Positions 37,301 to 47,900 of a stretch of DNA of 64,000 nucleotides are shown piece after piece; the stretch's first letter is position 1, and the number at the start of each line of letters is the position of its first letter. Source of the stretch: Mytilus trossulus (lineage: Eukaryota; Mollusca; Bivalvia; Mytilida; Mytilidae). Location: assembly GCF_036588685.1 (NCBI RefSeq), contig NC_086374.1, forward strand, positions 91,258,059 through 91,322,058, given 5' to 3'. The notes under the pieces are model-generated. The model was not told the origin of the DNA. It did no database searches and saw nothing but the letters and a program-made list of their open reading frames with translations. The translations under genes and the position numbers were made by a program.

Positions 37301-37397
37301 ATTGACATGTGAAACAAGAGGTAAATTACAAAATAACTAAGTATCGCATATACATAACCATAAATAGTATTGAATTACCTTGTGTTCCTGATGCCAT
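22303..37397 (-). CDS. Amidase copy 1 (amidase signature family, bacterial enantioselective-amidase type)
   Basis: Hydrolyses a carboxylic amide to acid and ammonia; substrate unknown. Coding exons, 5' to 3': 37379-37397, 36348-36455, 34797-34908, 34120-34292, 33372-33511, 32701-32901, 31864-31938, 28329-28491, 28011-28073, 26626-26913, 22303-22493. All have GT/AG borders and join in phase: 1533 nt, 510 residues. Protein starts MASGTQ. Catalytic residues by count: Lys102 in GIKDN, cis-Ser177 in [10 protein letters not shown], nucleophile Ser201 in [13 protein letters not shown]. RhAmidase (Rhodococcus) is Lys96/Ser171/Ser195, the same 75 and 24 residue spacing. No signal peptide or membrane segment is seen. 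Exon 2 uses an acceptor 6 nt further in than copy 2. Segments conserved in copy 2 and RhAmidase are changed here ([14 protein letters not shown]). All frames are open, so it is probably functional. An AATAAA lies at 22138-22133. Confidence 0.92.
22424..22434 (-). other. Amidase copy 1, end of core: [20 protein letters not shown] segment in terminal exon
   Basis: The last exon (22303-22493) carries the substrate-pocket-proximal segment [20 protein letters not shown] and ends KIRDD-stop. It is 191 nt, one codon shorter than in copy 2. Confidence 0.7.
22922..23070 (+). repeat. SINE-like family S4 copy
   Basis: GGGTGCGGGAATTCTCGCTA, TGAAGACCCATTGG, GGTCGGGTGGTTGTCGC and TTCTCAATTTTATA in order. 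Confidence 0.75.
23424..24043. mobile_element. GGAC-tailed element copy 4, most complete
   Basis: AAGAATGTGTCCAAAG and GGATGCCCCAC start, three core units at about 23454, 23609 and 23779 (about 165-170 bp each), GGAC array at 23946-23990 and CTATCGTAGGTGGGGCATAA end. The best copy for defining the family. Confidence 0.85.
24700..25080 (+). repeat. SINE-like family S3 copy
   Basis: Contains GTCATATTCCTGACTTGGTA, then ACAGGCATTTTTAAATGTAG, CTCTCACTTGTATGACAGTC and a CATCAGAAAACG end. Confidence 0.75.
25085..25258 (-). pseudogene. Reverse transcriptase fragment ([14 protein letters not shown])
   Basis: The minus frame reads [20 protein letters not shown] and [13 protein letters not shown], the same segment as at 10600-10680. 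Stops and frame loss follow. Confidence 0.7.
25320..26057 (-). pseudogene. Penelope-type reverse transcriptase C-terminal fragment and flank
   Basis: The minus frame holds [15 protein letters not shown] sequence: [33 protein letters not shown], preceded by a decayed YIDD region near 26020. The flank to 25320 aligns with 20420-22020. On the minus strand the C-terminal piece lies upstream of the more N-terminal piece at 25085, so these are separate insertions or a rearrangement. Confidence 0.72.
26120..26275 (+). repeat. SINE-like family S4 copy
   Basis: CTGAAGGACGCCTCCAGGTG start, CGGGAATTTCTCGCTACATT, TTGAAGACCTG, GGTCGGGTTGTTGTCTCTTT and a TCAATTTTATTT end; close to full length. Confidence 0.8.
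27436..27473 (+). repeat. Partial copy of the 53-bp hairpin insert
   Basis: AGTATAACGTAATCAGAGAT and CAATATTTTAATTAGATTG match 38 bases of the insert at 11054 with one difference by eye. The left 15 bases, including one terminal repeat, are missing. Confidence 0.7.
27610..27800 (+). repeat. SINE-like family S3 copy, partial
   Basis: GAACTCCAAGGAAATTCAAA, ACGGAAAGTC, ACACATCAAACGAATGGATA and CTGACTTGGTACAGGCATTT in order. Open frames here are repeat artefacts. Confidence 0.7.
28584..29624. mobile_element. hAT-like non-autonomous element with 8-bp target duplication
   Basis: TAGTGTTGTCAA at the left end is exactly inverted at the right end (TTGACAACACTA), and GTTTAAAT flanks both sides (28576-28583, 29625-29632). 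Subterminal CGGTTAACCGGTTAA motifs occur at both ends. The interior of about 1 kb has no transposase. An 8-bp duplication is the hAT hallmark. It lies in intron 7 of amidase copy 1. An S1-like fragment is at about 29024-29115 inside it. Confidence 0.88.
29706..31305. repeat. Tandem duplication of ~556 bp offset, second unit interrupted
   Basis: 29706-30123 and 30262-30500 plus 31155-31305 match closely: TCTAAATTGAAAACTACGTT, ACTAACAGGTCGAACAACTG and GTGGCCACGATGTTATGCCA occur in both. The second copy is split by a LINE insertion. Confidence 0.88.
30501..31148 (+). mobile_element. 5'-truncated LINE insertion with 6-bp target duplication
   Basis: ACAAAT precedes (30495-30500) and follows (31149-31154) the insert, and the uninterrupted sister copy has one. 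The insert's frame (30519-30893) reads [31 protein letters not shown] and GDEYHFIFE, the Cys-rich C-terminus of a LINE polymerase; the next codon is TGA where Cys is usual. Coding similarity continues in frame after the stop to about 31040. It ends in AATAAAGATATATAC. Clade (CR1/Jockey-type) uncertain. Confidence 0.85.
32340..32525 (+). repeat. SINE-like family S1 copy
   Basis: GGTATGCGTGCCAATGAAAC, ACTCTCCATG, TATAGGTCAAATACGGCCTT and CTATAGAAGGGCCTCAAAAT in order. Confidence 0.75.
32701..32901 (-). other. Amidase copy 1 exon 6 (nucleophile exon)
   Basis: 201 nt, phase 0 at both ends. Contains [20 protein letters not shown] with nucleophile Ser201, then [20 protein letters not shown] and [18 protein letters not shown], the long conserved core of the family. 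Confidence 0.92.
33110..33255 (+). repeat. SINE-like family S4 copy
   Basis: GACTCCTCCGGGTGCGATAG, TTTCTCGCTACATT, GAGACCCATTTGG, TCTATGGTCGGG and a TTCTCAATCTTAT end. Lies in amidase copy 1 intron 5, about 130 bp from exon 5. Confidence 0.75.
33372..33511 (-). other. Amidase copy 1 exon 5 (cis-Ser exon)
   Basis: Encodes [19 protein letters not shown] and then the glycine/serine motif [10 protein letters not shown] with cis-Ser177. It is the same length (140 nt) as copy 2's exon 5; the CYSVLSCT piece replaces CFSGNSWT of copy 2. Confidence 0.9.
35325..35690 (-). repeat. SINE-like family S1 copy, reverse, near full length
   Basis: Reads from CACTGTCCCAGGTTAGGGGA through GGATCCCGCTTACATGTTTA, CAGGAGCCTGC, GGGCCTTTTATAGCTGACTA-like sequence and CTCATTGGCAATAATACCAC. 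A good reference copy for the family. Fragments of it: 29024, 46485, 47035 (minus), 53205 (minus), 54183, 55040. Confidence 0.78.
35750..36076. repeat. ~47-bp minisatellite, about seven units
   Basis: Units combine CGTTCCGTTGTGACACAT-like and CAGAACCACAACA-like blocks with an AT-rich linker. It lies in intron 2 of amidase copy 1, about 270 bp downstream (in gene direction) of exon 2. The open frame on the minus strand is a repeat artefact. Confidence 0.85.
36840..37000. repeat. Long hairpin repeat in amidase copy 1 intron 1
   Basis: GAATGCTTCTTTTTGTAA and the following GTGTAAAAGCGTTGACCG are inverted at 36950-36995 (CGGTCAACGCTTTTACAACC, TTACAAAAAGAAGCATTCAA). The centre is a GAAGCGCGGAAGCGCTTC palindrome. 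Confidence 0.88.
37379..37397 (-). other. Amidase copy 1 first coding exon (19 nt)
   Basis: ATG GCA TCA GGA ACA CAA G, then donor GTAAT. Found by analogy with copy 2's exon 1 (MASSDDTK); both begin MAS and end in phase 1. The small size makes it easy for gene finders to miss. Confidence 0.8.
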
Positions 37398-38268
37398 TGC
37401 TCTTTCGGACTATATCTCCAGAAATACTAAGGTCTTTTCCTCTCTCAATGATATCAACTTAAATAGAATAACATTGGTAATATTTGTCCTTGAGACAGGG
37501 CGATTCGGTTATTTTCAAATGTGTTTGTTTGTAAATGATATACTTGTAACTGTTTGGTTTCCATTGTGACCAGTTCATAATATTTTGTTGCTTTGTTTTC
37601 TTTTCTTGCTCAAGGTACATGTACATATCTAAATATAAATTGTTTTTGTGTTTATCTCTGTAATAGCACGGTTTTAAAGAGGTTTCAATATTTTACTGTT
37701 CCGCTTCTAGATGACTTTGAGCTATTTGTGTCCTCGGGATGTTTAACCATTAAAGAGAATTACGTCTCTGTTTTTACGTGCATTTTAAAATATATATATA
37801 TATATATATATTTGTTAGCATTCGGTATACTTTTTGCGTCTTATTTTTATATTTGCAATAACGATTTGATACACGATCACTTAACTTTGTTTTTTTTACA
37901 TTTGTCTTTGCATTGTTGCTATTTTGTTGATTAATGATCAATTAGAATTTAGAACCGTTTCCTTAGTAATATGTTACATGGAAGAAAAACTTGCACAGGT
38001 TTAATGTACGGTTTGTGTATTGTAAAATTCTTACAAATCATGTAGTTATAGTACTATTTTGTTACGCAATCGTAATTCAGATACACAACAATTTATATTT
38101 TTCATTATGCCCTAACACGTTTCGATTAAAAAGGTTTATAATTTAGAACAAACAGAGAAGTTTTATCAAAGGTCAAGGAAAATAATACTGTTACAGTAGT
38201 AGAAATCTATGTTAAGTAAACCTTAAAACCAAATAATTTTAAATGTCCCTTGTATACCTATGTATTTC
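37398..38268. other. Upstream region of amidase copy 1, no gene seen
   Basis: Probable promoter and 5' UTR side of copy 1. AT-rich, with a TA microsatellite. No obvious TATA or initiator can be chosen. A 113-codon frame at 37593-37934 has no recognisable content. Confidence 0.5.
37786..37811. repeat. (TA)n microsatellite
   Basis: Pure TA run of about 13 units. Confidence 0.9.
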
Positions 38269-38560
38269 GAATTATCGCTATTTTGTGCATTTTTCGTTTG
38301 ATCTTTTTTTGTGATAATTTTCATATCATGCTACTCGCTTGAGATGGAATAATTATCACTAGAAACTAAGGAGGCCACGTGGCGTTGCTAACGAAATTGA
38401 CATGAACATGATGAAATTGACAACGTCGTCATAGGTAAAATAGCGATAAATAGATTATCATTGGTCATCTCAACTCGATTGATTTTCTCACTTTCGCTGT
38501 ACCAGCTCAAGCGAGAAAATCAATCTCGTTGAGATGATCAACAATAATCTATAATTATTG
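38269..38560 (+). repeat. Dispersed repeat I, copy 1 (inverted partner at 43365)
   Basis: ATTATCGCTATTTTGTGCAT, GGCCACGTGGCGTTGCTAAC, ACAACGTCGTCATAGGT and a GATTGATTTTCTC palindrome around CGCTGTACCAGCTCAAGC. The same sequence in reverse orientation is at 43365-43650. Confidence 0.85.
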
Positions 38561-39034
38561 ATCTTTAACATGTTTAACGAAATATATGTATGCTATACCA
38601 TGCAGATATGTCTTTTTATGCATATACGAAGGTGCCAGAATAGTGCACCAAAACACCATTCCTGATACATTAAGCGTATGTAACTAACATATATCATATA
38701 AACATATTCATTTAACATTTTAGACAAACTATTGTTCAACTGTAAAATTAACCATAACTTACCTTAGTTGAATTATTGACACAGTTTATACTATCGGCGC
38801 ATGTGCTACGCTTATAGTTGTTTATTTATCAAAATGGAAATACATACATGTACATTCGACTTTAAATAAAATCAGGATATTTAAATGGTTACGAAGACAT
38901 AGCATAAATATATGTGTGTGTGTGACAATATACAAATGTACTTGATTATTTTTGAATATATCAATTATATTAAAAATAAATTCATATAATGTAGTGTCAA
39001 ATTTTCAAAACTGACATTTAATAAAAAAAAAAAA

Positions 39035-39052
39035 GAAAGAAAAGAAAGAAAC
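39035..39052. repeat. Poly-purine A/GAAA tract
   Basis: AAAAAAAAAAAGAAAGAAAAGA-type simple sequence. Confidence 0.7.
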
Positions 39053-39499
39053 GATGAATTTGAAGTAATGCTGTAGAAATGCTAAAGAAAGGTTCATTTA
39101 TCAAAACAAAAAGTTCGACCTCTTTCAGGTCCATATGCATGCAAGCTTTAATTTGACTCTTGGAGATGAGTTGCGCATGTGCCCATCATGTTCAGTTATT
39201 TTATAAAATGCAAAAGAACGTCGAAGCCCACTTACATAAATTATTAGACAGGTAATAAGTTGAGTTTATGACTTTTCAGTTCGAATATCGTTTACACTAT
39301 CAATTCAAAGTAAACGGTACTTCGTCTTAATTACAGTGCAAATGAGACAGTTAAACAATGGAGTTAAGGGAAGCTTACCAACAGGGGAAAACGATTTGAC
39401 AATTATGAAGCTTATGTCTATGCGTTAGCGTTATAAGTATAGGCGTCATAAGGATCCACACACAACTATTAACTATTTCTGTAGTTAAAGAGAATACAT

Positions 39500-39760
39500 A
39501 TGAATATGAAATAAGAAGATGTGGTATGATTGTAACTGAAATAACTGTTCACCGGAGACCAAATGATACAGACCTTAACATCTATAGTTCAACTTGTGAC
39601 CTTTAGAATGAGCAAAACCCATATCGTACAGTCATCTATAAAAGACCCCGAAATTACAATTGTTAAAGAATTCACTCGAGAAAACTAGCAGTCTGATTTA
39701 TTGACAAAACAATGAACGAAAAACAAATATAATATACAGCAACACAGTACAGCAAGCATA
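39500..39760 (+). repeat. SINE-like family S1 copy
   Basis: AAGATGTGGTATGATTGTAA, GGAGACCAAATGA, GAGCAAAACCCATATCGTAC, AAAGACCCCGAAA and ATGAACGAAAAACAAATAT in order. Confidence 0.75.
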
Positions 39761-40184
39761 CGTCTATTCTCAGTGGAAACGGAAATCTAGATATTTTTTT
39801 TATAGCTTTATGTCATTAAGTATTCTATGTTGACACCTGTAGATTCGTGTATTATCTTGAAGACAAACTTTCGTGAATTGAGAAGAAACTTGCATATTCG
39901 TGTATATTTGATTTCGTGGTTTTGCAAAATTGACATTTCTTTATCTACAAAATTTGTAATTCGTTGCATATTTAATTCTTTGTTACCATGTACCAATGAA
40001 ATCCTTGAAGTTGGTATCCGATGAATAACAATCATTCACAGCATTTGTCATCTCATACATTTTTATTTTTAAATGAGTTAATATTTTCGTTTTCAATCAA
40101 AATCATACTAGCTTTTTTTTAAGTTACCTTCATCATGCATGCCTAACTAAAAAAATGAAAATAAAAAATATAGGAAGATGTGGG

Positions 40185-41060
40185 GAGTGCAAATAAACTC
40201 ATGATAGATACCGGGATTAAATTGTGTAATAACGCCAGACGCGCGTTTCGTCTTCAAAAGACTCATCAGTGAGTCCGCTCGAATCCAAAAAAGTTCAAAA
40301 AGCCAAATAAAGTACGAAATTGGAGAGCATTGATGACCAAAATTCTTAAAAGTTTTGCCAAATACAGCTCAGGTAATCTATTCCTGAGGAAGTAAATCAT
40401 TTTTTTTTTGTAAACAGTTAATTTATAAATATGACCATATCAATGATAGTTCATGTCAGCACAGAAGTGGTGACTACTGGATTGGTGATACCTTGGGGAA
40501 TTAAAACTCCACTAGCAGTAGCATCGACCCAGCGGTAGTAAATAAACTCATCATGGATACCAGGATTAAATTTTGTGATAACGCCTAATGCGAGTTTTGT
40601 CTTCAAAAGACTCATCAGTGAAATGAGACAACTCTCCATCAAAGTCAAAATAAAATTTAAAAAAAATGTAAACCATTATAGGTCAAGATACGGTCTACAA
40701 CACGGTGCTTTAGCTCAAACCGAACAGCAAGCTATAAAGGGCATCAAAAAATGACTTGTGTTAAACCATTCAAACGAGGTAAAAACAACGGTCTAATCTA
40801 TATATAACGAGAAACACTTATGAAACACATGAACAAACGACAACTACTGAACATCAGCTTCCTGACTTAGGACAGGTGTAAATAGTTATCAAAGGTACCA
40901 GGATTCTAATTCAATACGTAACGCCAGACGCGCATTTCGTCTACATATGAATCTCCAGTGACGCTCAGGTCAAAATAGTTATAAAGCCAAACAAGTACAA
41001 ATTTGAAGAGCATTGAGGAACCAAAATTCAAAAAAATTGTGCCAAATACGGCTAAGGCTT
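40185..41060 (+). repeat. Cluster of SINE-like repeats S2-S2-S1-S2
   Basis: S2 copies at about 40185-40420, 40525-40625 and 40883-41060 share ACGCCAGACGCGCGTTTCGT, CTTCAAAAGACTCATCAGTG and AAGAGCATTGAGGA blocks. An S1 copy sits at about 40610-40880 (CAACTCTCCATCAAAG, GCTATAAAGGGCATCAAAAA). They fill the spacer between the two amidases. Confidence 0.72.
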
Positions 41061-41989
41061 GCAGCGAGATTAAACGCTTTAATGGTAGATCTACCAAACC
41101 TTCTCCCTTATCTGAAACAATAGTGTACCATAACAACATAGAAAAACATACTAGAAAATATCAATTGGAATGGCTTAACTCAATCAAAAAACGTAGTAAC
41201 ACAAAGGAAAATTGAACGAATGAATTTGATCTATGATACAACGTTAATACAGAGTTCATAAAAATAAGGGATGAATAGTTAAAGTAAAAGTATTATACCG
41301 CTGTGAAATGCTAAACAATTTCAGGAAAAAACATCAACTTTGAAAAAAACCCGTGGATGATAAAGACTTCAACACTCCCGTAGCGAGATGTCCGGGAAAA
41401 AGCTAAAAATTGCCAAATCCACACAAGTTCAACCTTAGTTGTTGAATATTTTCGTCATAATTTGTGTCTTCGTCGTAACTGAAAACTGTTCTACCTTGAA
41501 TCCCAATGTACAGAAGGATATTTAAGAACTATGACTGGACGATCTAGATTCCTACTATTCATGATTAGTGGAATATGTACAACAATACAAAAAGTAAAAG
41601 AAAAAGAAAAAAGACACTATCATAGATTAAGACTGAAAACATCGGAAATATTTTAGTTTTTTTTATTATTTTATTTATAGACTAGAAACATTATTTCAAA
41701 TATATCAAAATATAGATAAATGCTACTGATTAATATGAAAAGACAATAGCTAGTTATGTACAGAGATCACGCGTTTACTCTGTAGCAATGTGTATTCACA
41801 CTCATTGCGTGTATCGTATTCATTGTATGACAAAATAAAAAATATATATTTTCTTGTATTAAAGCAGGTAACTGAATATAGCAATATCAAATATTTATGT
41901 CATAAATATTTATAGAATGTGTAATATTTGTCATAAATGAAGAATAAAATGTAATGAGAAAACTAATTGCTTAATAGTGTTTGTCTCGT
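41061..41989. other. Spacer and probable 3' UTR of amidase copy 2
   Basis: AT-rich. A minus-strand AATAAA overlaps the amidase stop codon and another lies near 41672-41677. No gene seen. Confidence 0.5.
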
Positions 41990-44900
41990 TTATTTTCCGT
42001 CCCTTATTTTCTCGAATGCCCTTGCCACTTTCAAAACAGTTGCTTCATCAAATTTCCTCCCAATAATCATCATTCCAACTGGAAGTCCTTCGGAAAATCC
42101 GGCATTTATTGACAAAGCAGGGTGTCCAGTTGAGTCAAATGGTGCTGTATTCTTGATCATATCAAATGTAAGACGGATTATTTCTGTTTTGAATAATAAT
42201 ATCAATTATTAATAAATGTATAGAAGACAACGTTGAATGAAATGTTTTTTTTTGTTGATTGGTGCTTGTATTTCCGTCGTTTTTTAGTTTTTTCTAACTC
42301 AAATACTGATTATAGCGTAAGGGGGTTACGGTCATTGTCCTCCAAATACAGCGGTCGAAGTGAGTGAAATATAACGACTGGTTTATTTGGGTTATTATTT
42401 TTCAATGATTTCGTCAGTCTCTTTTTTTATCATCATAATCCATTTTTAGTTCGAAAACATCTTTAAATTTATTAATCTAACAGATATGAATATCGGCATA
42501 TTTGCTCGTTTTTGTAGTGATTAAGATTATAACACAATGTTGACTGCCGTACACCTATTTTTGACATTTTTACCTACTATGTCTGTTTGTTTTGTTCATA
42601 CATCAATAAAATCCATTTTATGCAAATGTCATACACGTGAGAGGTTTAACTATCGATAAAACCAGGTTAAAGCCAACATATTAAGGTAGCTTGATCTTTA
42701 ATTATTTATATATCTAGTCAGTATTGTACTAGTTTCCCCTTATTTAGAATAGTGGTTAAATTCTGACACATTTTCCAACATAAGAATGACAGATATGTCA
42801 GTAAGAGTTTAATTAAATACAAACCGTGCAAATCATCTTTTTCAGTTGGTAGTGGAAGTGGTTTCATTGGCAATGTTGGCATAATCAATACATCGTATTT
42901 TTTCAGAGCTTCATCGTATGCCATCGTGAGTACGTTTGTGAGATTCAAACTTTTGGCATAAAATTTATTCTGGTAATTTTTGCTGATATACTCAGCTATT
43001 ATAACAACCAGCTTGAGGGCAAATGACATGTCATGTGGCCTTGTGGCAAATCCCCGAGCATGCGCTTCCTGCATAGAAGTAGGATAATGTCCCTTCCAGT
43101 GATAGCCAGCACCTGTGTTTGGTAAAATGAAGCATAAACAATAAGTATCTGTATGATTTGTACAGTAGAATATTAAAGGAATACTAGTTGGTCTCCTTTT
43201 AATTATTTCGAGTAGATTGGATGTATATTGTTGTTCGTAGTTGTATACTTTTTCCATATATTTTTTTACTAACCTTTTCTGCTTTTACTCTCAATATCAT
43301 TTATGTATGGTAATATTTGCCTTTCTCTACGATACCCTGTTATCATTTTCGTTTAAAACTCCAATCGATATTTATAGATTATCGTTGATTATCTCAACGA
43401 GATTGATTTTCTCGCTTGAGCTGGTACAGCGAAAGTGAGAAAAGCAATCGAGTTGAGATGACCAATGATAATCTGTTTATCGCTATTTCACCTATGACGA
43501 CGTTGTCAATTTCAATGTCAATTTCGTTAGCAACGCCACGTGGCCTCTTAGTTTCTAGCAATAATTTTTCCATATCAAGCGAGAAGCATGATATGAAAAT
43601 TATCACAAAAAAAGATCAAAGGAAAAATGCACAAAATAGCGATAATGTTGCATACATATCTTAAGACTAAGATGATGAGTTCTACACCCAAAAGCTTGGT
43701 TGACCAGTTAGATTTTGATATTATGTTAGATTCTTTTTGGTCATATATCTCTTTAACTGTTTCGGTTCCTATACATCTCTGGCTTTCAAATTTTCCGTTT
43801 TGAGCGTTCCTGATGAAGGTGAATCAAGAAAAGCGCTTCGAAAGCAGGAAATCTAAAAACTGTTGTTTTCATTATTTTTGTCTAGCATTGTAATTTTCAG
43901 GCGAAGGCATATTACTTGTTATTGTGCTAAGAATTCTCGTCTAACTTAAAGGCTTAAAAGAGGTGTTGATGGGTTCCTTTGTGTCTGTATTCTTTACTTT
44001 TTAAGGTAATTTTCTCTTTTCTTTCAACTTTATATTGTATTTATTCATTCTTGGTATTTTAAAGACTTGGATGATGAGTTATACACCCTAAAGCTTAGTT
44101 GACCATTTATATTGATTTGACGCGTTCCTGGTGAATGTCAATCAAGAAAACACTTCGCACCAAATCTAAAAATGGTTTTACAATTCACTGTTAATTCATC
44201 TATAATTTCGTGATTTTCCCAAACATATATGTACATACCATTTCCTTGCACCATACACTTGTATGTTCCTTCAAAGGTTGCTGGTGTCCAAATTGCTAAA
44301 CCTGTTAAGTATCATCTTTGATATATTTTATTTTGCTTTATGTAACTGGATATGGATTTGAATGGTTTTTACACATCACACCAAGATTAAAAAAAGGGGA
44401 GGGGTAGAAGATACCCAGGGAGCAATAATCAAATGTTTACCTAAATGATCCTAAATCAAACGTCAAAAATAGTGAAAAGCAAAACTGCTAAGATAGAGGA
44501 GATTGGAAGGTCTAGATAAACTTTCAGATTGTACGTATGAATTGAGAAGGACGATAATTGACAGGTCTTGATGAACTGTGGTAAGTCTTTTGAACAGTAG
44601 ACTTAAGGCTCTATTTGCATTAAAAGGTTTAAACCTGTTATATATGATGGTTTTATTAAACGAAAAAGTCAAAAAAGGATGACATTCGATCCGAAAAATC
44701 ATTTTGCAAGAAATCTATCTTTAATATTCATCTTATATATCACATTTAAAAGCAAATAACAATGATAATTGTTTTTGTTAAAATATCTTATCTGAAAATC
44801 GTTGCATATTAAATTTTTTACTTGAAAGTAAGAGACAAAAGGGAAAGTGGGGTGTAGACCAAAAGAGAATAAACCAACAATAAAATAAATCAAAATCAAC

Positions 44901-47900
44901 AGTTCGATATACGGCATTTAACAATAATCAAGAATCTGTAAACCTATAACATAATTTTTATTTTTTCAGTGAAATAGCAAATGGGAAGAACACCAATAAA
45001 ATTGGAACTTATTCGACAGAACTCTATATAAAAATACAACAGACAGCAAAATTAACTGCCAATCAAACAATGCTAAAAAATATCATATGAAAGAACGCTC
45101 CCAGTTATTGGAAATTAGCTCAAAGTCCGTAGTAGTTTGCTTGCATATAGACACCATTTATCCCTACACTCTAATGTCGAAATCTGTACTTTAAAGTAAA
45201 TTTAAAACATCATAAGGTGTAAGATAATATCTCGTTAAATGTTTATTCAAGCTAAAAACTAAAAGTATCAATACTAAATCTTGCAAAGCAAATTTGATGA
45301 AATGCTAATGCTACTGTGTATTGCTATTTTGATAAATTGGTCCAATGTATCTATGAATAACTTAGTAACGTATTTTTCACGATTTACTCCTTGAAAACGG
45401 TATTTATTTTCTGCATTGCTTCATATATATAAAACTATTACAGTCATTCCTTAAATAGCGTTTTTTTTAAATATTCGTTTTTAGTTTTCTTGATAACGCT
45501 GATAGAATAAAATGTGTGTAGCGCATCAACTTTTGGTATGTTTCACTTCGATTATCACCTTATTAATACGTTTTATAAGATATACATTATTTTATGTAAA
45601 ATAAAAATTATTGTCAATACATGTCTTTTATTAATGCGTTAGTTGGTCATCGGACAAAACTTAAGGTATCAATGATGAAACAGTCGAAGTTTCATTTACA
45701 AATAATGCTATGAGATATTAACCTCAACAGCAACTAATTTCGTTTTATGTTTTTCAAAGGGAAAACACAACATAGCAAGGGTTTCCATCCTCAAATTTAT
45801 TTGTAATATTTATATGTATGTATACCATCATCGTGCATTGGTATGGATGTATCCTCTACAGTAGCACCAGCCCCGGTCAGTTTGATTGCAGATTCCCTTA
45901 CTAGCTTGGCTACATCTTCTTCCATTTGTTTGAATGAGAAACCTTCTTTTACTAAACCAATTTTTAAGCCTTTGACTCCATCATCTACCTAAAAAGAATA
46001 GAGGCAAAAAATAGCATAAAATAATTGCAATGTATTTTGTAAATGGTGCTCGATGTTAAACATGCAGCATTTCACAGTTTATCTAGATAAAAAGAAAAGA
46101 GAAAGAAAATGCCAATCGAAGCCATTGAGTTAAACAAAAATCTGATAACACCATGATAGAATGTAAAAGGCAAGCATTCACATCAATCCTCACTACTATA
46201 TAGGACTTATTATTTGTGAGATAAATTTTCAATGATACCGACACCAATACCATGTTGATACCTGTATCAAGTCAAGATTATGACAATTGCTTTTCAGTCG
46301 TTCCGTAAATAGTCGAGCCTTTGGTTTTGTCAATTTTTATTATTTTCTTCCTTTTTGAATTAAACTTAGAATTTGGACAGTAGTTTTGTTAGAATTTCAA
46401 TGTTCATATTTATTAAACTTTAAAGCTGATTTTTTTAATAGATTGCAAGACAAGAATCTTAATTTTATCCTTATTACAAATGTATGTCGTATGCCTTCAA
46501 CAATGAACAAAACTTATAATGTAAAGTCAGCTATAAAAGGCACAGCCCGACATGACTAAATGTGAATCATGTGAAAACCTGTATGATGTAAAACAAAACA
46601 ATAAACAAAGCAGATATTACAGACATTAACATCAAGAAGTAAATAATACACTGCCTTTAGACTGCTATCTGTTAATATGGTTAAAAGTAGAGAAATGCGT
46701 TTATCATTCGCAGCACATGTTCAACCATAAACCATTTATCATTCTGTCTGCATTAGTTCATCAAAGAATCAAGTATACATTTTATCAAATTTAAATACTG
46801 AATGTTAACCATTAGTAACTTACCATTTGAGAATAAGTCGGAATTTCTATGTTCGGTATCTGTCTTGGGTCACGACCTTCATCATAACCAGCTATCACCT
46901 ATAATGATTGAATATAACAAATTAGAAATAAAGTAGATCATTTATGTGCACTCTCATAAGAAGCTGTGATACAGTGGTAACTATGTGTTAAAATTGTATT
47001 TCATTTATTGTTGTAGTATAACTCAGGCTGTAGGTTTTTTTTCTAAATTGTTGAATTGTTGTGACGGGGCATTTTTTATTAGCAACTATACGGTATAGTA
47101 GAATCTAGAGTTGTAGTACAGTACATGATATATTAGGCCTTAGCTCCGTGTTGAAAGCCGTACCTTGATCTATAGTTGTTTACTTTTATAAATTGTTATT
47201 TGGATGGAAAGTTGTCTCATTGGCACTCATACCACACCTTCTTATATATATGAAGATATATATAAGTCTATTTCAATTTTAAATATGTGAGAGATACATA
47301 TGCCGGCTTCTTAACGTTCCATATAGTACTGTTACCCTCTAGAACGTGGTTAGTTATATACATGTTTAATTATAAATACATATCAGTTTATGTGTGTACA
47401 TATTTATATCTTAAAAAAGAACTATACCTCCAAAAGTAAAGCGCAGTCTTTGACTGTTCTTGCCATTGGTCCAGTATGATCGATTGTTGTTTCTATTGAT
47501 GCTATTCCTGTATACGGCACTAACCCAAAAGTAGGTTTCAATCCAACAGTTCCACACCAACTGGATGGAATTCGAATGGATCCTCCTTGATCTCCCCCAA
47601 TAGCCAAATCAATTTCTTTTCTAGCTAACTGTTGTAAAGAGTTACCAAAAATAATAAAACACTATATTTACCTGCATGAGTATCATACATTTCTCATAAT
47701 AAATCGGTTTAGCAACAATTATAGAACGTTAAAATTATTCTCTTTCAACTTGCAGAACTTCAAAATGTGTTAGGTGCAGTACCTATTTGTCGTTGCAGTC
47801 TGCATGTCAAATTTTCCAGAGAATCTTACATATTCGTTTCTGTTCATATTTAATCAAACATGAGATCAGATTCACATCTTTGTCCATGTTTTTTTAACAG

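Noticed and set aside
37593..37934. 113-codon plus-strand frame upstream of amidase copy 1
   Set aside because: Hydrophobic, low-complexity translation running over a TA microsatellite; no splice or family support.
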